This document shows positions 5,741 to 7,794 of a stretch of 7,794 bases of DNA, piece by piece. The DNA is taken from the NCBI GenBank assembly GCA_023423015.1, contig JAFAGE010000182.1, positions 1-7,794 of the forward strand, given 5' to 3'. How positions within the stretch are numbered: the first letter of the stretch is position 1; each line of letters starts with the position of its first letter. Position numbers and translations under genes: made by a program. The notes under the pieces are model-generated. The model was not told the DNA's origin. It saw only the letters and a list, made by a program, of their open reading frames with translations, and searched no databases. The stretch comes from Bacteroidota bacterium (lineage in GTDB: Bacteria > Bacteroidota > Bacteroidia > Chitinophagales > Chitinophagaceae).

Positions 5741-6972
5741 TGTTCAGAAAATTATTAGCAATCATCATTCTGATGCCTGCTGTTTCATGTAAGCATGAAC
5801 CGGAGCATGCTCAATTGATACCTGGTAGTCAGGTGTACCTGGACTCGCTGCAGGGACAAAGTGCGTACGTGACAAAAGACTACGCTGGCAACGTGGTGTT
5901 GAGTTGGGTGAGAATGAATGATGATTCAACGTTTGCTTTTTGTTATGCAGTCAGTAAAGATGGAGCCACATTTTCTGCACCTGTCGTTATTCCGAACAGC
6001 GGTAATATTCAGCCACACGGAGAAAATCTTCCCAAAATTATATTTAAGCCATCGGGTGAAATCATTGCATTGTGGGGTGTAGGCAATCCGAATAAGCACA
6101 ATAAGTATTCTGGTCTTGTCAATTATGTGCAATCATTCGATGCAGGGAAAACATGGAGCAGGCCCCGTAGCCTGGTAAGCGACACAGCTTCGTACGACCA
6201 GCGTTATTATGACGTGGCAATTTTGCCCGGTGGCGAAGCTGGTGTTGTGTGGCTTGATAACCGGAAAACGCTGAGCACTGTAGGTTCAGGTGTTTATTAT
6301 TCCACCACCAACGGCAGAAACGGATTCTCAGATGGCAAACTCGTTAGCGAACCCGCCTGCCAGTGTTGCCGCACAGTGTTGTTCCCTGATAAAGAAGGCA
6401 ACCTTCACGTTTTGTATCGCGCGATTATACAAGACAGCATCCGCGACATGGTGACGATCATGTCGACTGATGCAGGAAAAACTTTTTCAGCTCCGCGTCG
6501 CATCAGTAACGACAACTGGGTGATTAATGCTTGTCCGCATACGGGTCCTGCCATGACGGAGAATGAAGATGGATTACAGTATTCCTGGTTCACCGGGGGA
6601 TCAAACTCGGGAACGTACTATGCGTCGTGTGCAGCGACTGGTGGCGACATTGCACATCACGAGCGGATAACGCCAACGGGATCTCATCCGCAGATGGCAA
6701 CATTAGGAAAGAACCTGACAACGGTGGTGTGGGACCAGTATTCGTCTCCCGGCAGTGCGGAATTGAAGCGGATAGGAGTGCAGGTGCGGGAGGGAAACGA
6801 CGAGTTGGTGCCTGCCACATACATCACAAATGGCGAAGAGGCATGCAGCTTTCCGGTGATATATCCGCTGAACGAGCGGAGGTTTTTTGTTGCATATACG
6901 GCGAAAAAAGAAGGCAGGAGCCGTGTGGCATACAGGGTTGTGGAGGTAAGGGATCAGGCGGTATTGCCGTGA
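5737..6972 (+). CDS. Cysteine-rich BNR/sialidase-like beta-propeller lipoprotein
   Basis: A 411-residue protein. A short N-terminal hydrophobic segment ends PAVSC, so Cys18 is the probable lipidated residue. Asp-box repeats mark a beta-propeller of the sialidase/BNR type: SKDGATFS at 73-80, SFDAGKTW at 133-140, a degenerate STTNGRNGFS at 189-198, and STDAGKTF at 243-250. Added to this are CQCCRT at 208-213 and ACPHTGPAM at 265-273, plus PHGENLPKI at 93-101 and further cysteines at 69, 298 and 370. Sialidase activity is doubtful because the usual arginine triad and tyrosine are not evident. The family is often labelled exo-alpha-sialidase in Bacteroidota, but the cysteine motifs point to metal or redox chemistry. 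Its ATGATG start overlaps the receptor stop codon, so the two are translationally coupled and it may be a surface partner of the receptor. Function is unknown. Confidence 0.88.
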   Translation: MMFRKLLAIIILMPAVSCKHEPEHAQLIPGSQVYLDSLQGQSAYVTKDYAGNVVLSWVRMNDDSTFAFCYAVSKDGATFSAPVVIPNSGNIQPHGENLPKIIFKPSGEIIALWGVGNPNKHNKYSGLVNYVQSFDAGKTWSRPRSLVSDTASYDQRYYDVAILPGGEAGVVWLDNRKTLSTVGSGVYYSTTNGRNGFSDGKLVSEPACQCCRTVLFPDKEGNLHVLYRAIIQDSIRDMVTIMSTDAGKTFSAPRRISNDNWVINACPHTGPAMTENEDGLQYSWFTGGSNSGTYYASCAATGGDIAHHERITPTGSHPQMATLGKNLTTVVWDQYSSPGSAELKRIGVQVREGNDELVPATYITNGEEACSFPVIYPLNERRFFVAYTAKKEGRSRVAYRVVEVRDQAVLP

Positions 6973-6990
6973 ATACTTCCGGAACAAATG

Positions 6991-7021
6991 TCTGGGAAAA
7001 ACTGAATCTATTGTATATTTG
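6991..7021 (+). promoter_or_regulatory. Bacteroidota-type promoter of the tRNA-Lys gene
   Basis: TATATTTG at 7014-7021 matches the -7 element TAnnTTTG exactly. TCTG at 6991-6994, 19 bases upstream, approximates the -33 element TTTG. The start of transcription would be near 7026, giving a leader of about 14 bases before the mature tRNA 5' end. The spacing equals that of the candidate promoter at 2921-2951. Confidence 0.7.
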
Positions 7022-7039
7022 CAGCCCGCAATGCGGAAT

Positions 7040-7113
7040 GACTCCCTAGCTCAGTTGGTTAGAGCTACTGACTCTTAATCAGTAGGTCCTGGGTTCGAGC
7101 CCCAGGGGGGTCA
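7040..7113 (+). tRNA. tRNA-Lys (anticodon CTT)
   Basis: The sequence folds as a complete cloverleaf. The acceptor stem is 7040-7046 with 7106-7112 (one G-T pair). The D arm is GCTC/GAGC at 7049-7052 and 7062-7065. The anticodon stem is ACTGA/TCAGT with loop CTCTTAA at 7072-7078, giving anticodon CTT at 7074-7076, which reads AAG lysine codons. The T arm is CTGGG/CCCAG with TTCGAGC at 7094-7100, and the discriminator base is A7113. CCA is not encoded, so it must be added after transcription, as is usual in this phylum. The gene has its own promoter and terminator. Confidence 0.97.
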
Positions 7114-7116
7114 CTT

Positions 7117-7150
7117 AGGTGAAAGGTGAGAAGTGAAAGGTGAGAAGTGA
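7117..7150. repeat. Heptamer tandem array AGGTGAR, second copy
   Basis: Units read AGGTGAA, AGGTGAG, AAGTGAA, AGGTGAG and the partial AAGTGA. The array begins four bases after the tRNA and ends just before its terminator, so it is transcribed as part of the tRNA precursor. It has the same unit, phase and strand as the array at 91-125, about 7 kb away. Confidence 0.85.
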
Positions 7151-7156
7151 TTTTAT

Positions 7157-7189
7157 AGGGTTTGTGAATTTTTCACAGACCCTTTTTTT
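7157..7189 (+). terminator. Rho-independent terminator of the tRNA-Lys unit
   Basis: AGGGTTTGTGAA (7157-7168) pairs with TTCACAGACCCT (7172-7183) across a three-base TTT loop, giving a 12-bp stem with one G-T pair. A run of T follows to 7189. The T-run is on the + strand side only, so it serves the tRNA transcript and not the convergent minus-strand gene. Confidence 0.93.
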
Positions 7190-7231
7190 CGCGTTTTCTT
7201 TTCATGCAGCGAAATTGTAATTTCTTTTCGC

Positions 7232-7794
7232 CTATTTATAGTATTTCGCAGAGTGGTGGTTGTTGTGCCTGAAAGTGCGAAATCTCCTGGAGCTAATAAA
7301 ATATAACGCAAAACCACTTAACACAGTTATCAAACCAAAAACGGAAAAGATCCGGAGCAGGTAATTTGAAATATTGTCTCTGCTTTGATAGTCCATGGTG
7401 TGCGTCATCCACAAAAAGTCAAATATTCTCCATTTCTCGTTTCTGAAACTCTGAACAGTACCCAATTCACTCGCAACATAAACGGTGGTATTAGCATCGT
7501 TATTGAACGTTATGGCATATGCAGGAAGAGGGCTAGCCCTATATTCATGATGGCCGCCAGTACTCTCTAAATAAGCAACATCTCTAACAGGTTCACTTCC
7601 GTTGAATCGCGAAATAGCAAGCGCGATTGACTGTTCCTTAGATAGTGGAGGTATAAGTCTGCCTGTTTGCGCGTCAGCAAGTTGCACCTTTACCTTGCGC
7701 GAATGAGAATGATGTTCCGCTTCATTATCAATATAGCGTACCTGGTACACGGGATCGCCATCTATATTCACCACCTGGAGCGACACAATTGAAT
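7232..7794 (-). CDS. PepSY-domain transmembrane protein, C-terminal part (5' end outside window)
   Basis: The frame is open through the right edge of the window, so the true start lies beyond 7794; about 186 C-terminal residues are visible. The first part reads as a PepSY-like domain (VNIDGDPVYQVRYID, then AQTGRLIPPLSKEQSIALA). It is followed by the family segment WRIFDFLWMTHTMDY and one strong membrane helix (LLRIFSVFGLITVLSGFALYF) ending in a basic cytoplasmic tail. Histidine clusters occur in EHHSHSRK, GGHHEYR and RHNNHHS. PepSY transmembrane proteins are inner-membrane proteins frequently found with TonB-dependent siderophore or metal uptake genes, where a reductase role has been proposed. 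The gene converges on the tRNA-Lys unit, and no terminator of its own is seen after its stop codon. Confidence 0.88.
   Translation of the reverse strand, partial: SIVSLQVVNIDGDPVYQVRYIDNEAEHHSHSRKVKVQLADAQTGRLIPPLSKEQSIALAISRFNGSEPVRDVAYLESTGGHHEYRASPLPAYAITFNNDANTTVYVASELGTVQSFRNEKWRIFDFLWMTHTMDYQSRDNISNYLLRIFSVFGLITVLSGFALYFISSRRFRTFRHNNHHSAKYYK

Noticed and set aside
5737..6972. True exo-alpha-sialidase
   Set aside because: Asp-boxes are present, but the catalytic Arg triad is not evident and the cysteine motifs suggest another role.
6627..7049. 140-residue plus-strand frame over the end of the lipoprotein gene and into the tRNA
   Set aside because: It overlaps the propeller lipoprotein in another frame and runs into the tRNA promoter and tRNA.
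7040..7150. Integration site at the tRNA-Lys gene
   Set aside because: No integrase, direct repeat of the tRNA 3' end or foreign-looking sequence is present in the window.
7385..7570. Small plus-strand frame opposite the PepSY gene
   Set aside because: It is the antisense of a well-supported PepSY segment.

Overview
The window looks like a chromosomal segment of a Bacteroidota bacterium, probably of the Chitinophagaceae type. The evidence is a TonB-dependent receptor with an N-terminal carboxypeptidase-regulatory-like domain, several lipoproteins, DUF4142 and DUF488 proteins, poor Shine-Dalgarno sequences, and two good matches to the Bacteroidota -7 promoter element TAnnTTTG. Taxonomy is inferred from these traits, not from a search. 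Coding is dense. No stretch over 300 bases lacks a gene, and the longest gap is 107 bases.

Bases 1-1359 (+) hold the end of a MoaD/ThiS-type sulfur carrier and a MoeB-type E1 enzyme with a C-terminal rhodanese domain. These are the carrier and its activating and sulfurating enzyme, most likely for molybdopterin synthesis. The carrier ends in Gly-Gly-Arg rather than Gly-Gly, and the E1 lacks the usual zinc cysteines. The gap between them carries two different 7-bp tandem arrays. The E1 gene meets a minus-strand gene pair head-on with a 4-base overlap of stop codons. That pair (2223 down to 1356) encodes a secreted DUF4142 protein followed 10 bases later by a cupredoxin lipoprotein with His, Cys, His and Met copper-ligand candidates.

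Bases 2331-2849 (+) encode a DUF488 protein. Bases 2957-6972 (+) form the most interesting unit, a likely three-gene operon. It contains a small membrane protein with a Cys-Asn-Gly-Lys-Cys motif, a TonB-dependent receptor with unusual cysteines in its N-terminal domain, and, overlapping the receptor stop codon, a lipoprotein with sialidase-like Asp-box repeats plus CQCC and CPHTGP motifs. Cysteine, histidine and methionine motifs recur across the parts, so I propose an outer-membrane system for uptake or handling of a soft metal such as copper. This is inference. A promoter-like sequence sits directly at the ATG of the first gene, which suggests a leaderless or nearly leaderless mRNA.

Bases 6991-7189 (+) are a self-contained tRNA-Lys(CTT) unit: promoter, tRNA, a second copy of the heptamer array, and a strong intrinsic terminator. 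From 7232 to the right edge (-) is the C-terminal part of a PepSY-domain membrane protein with histidine clusters, a family often found beside TonB-linked metal uptake genes.
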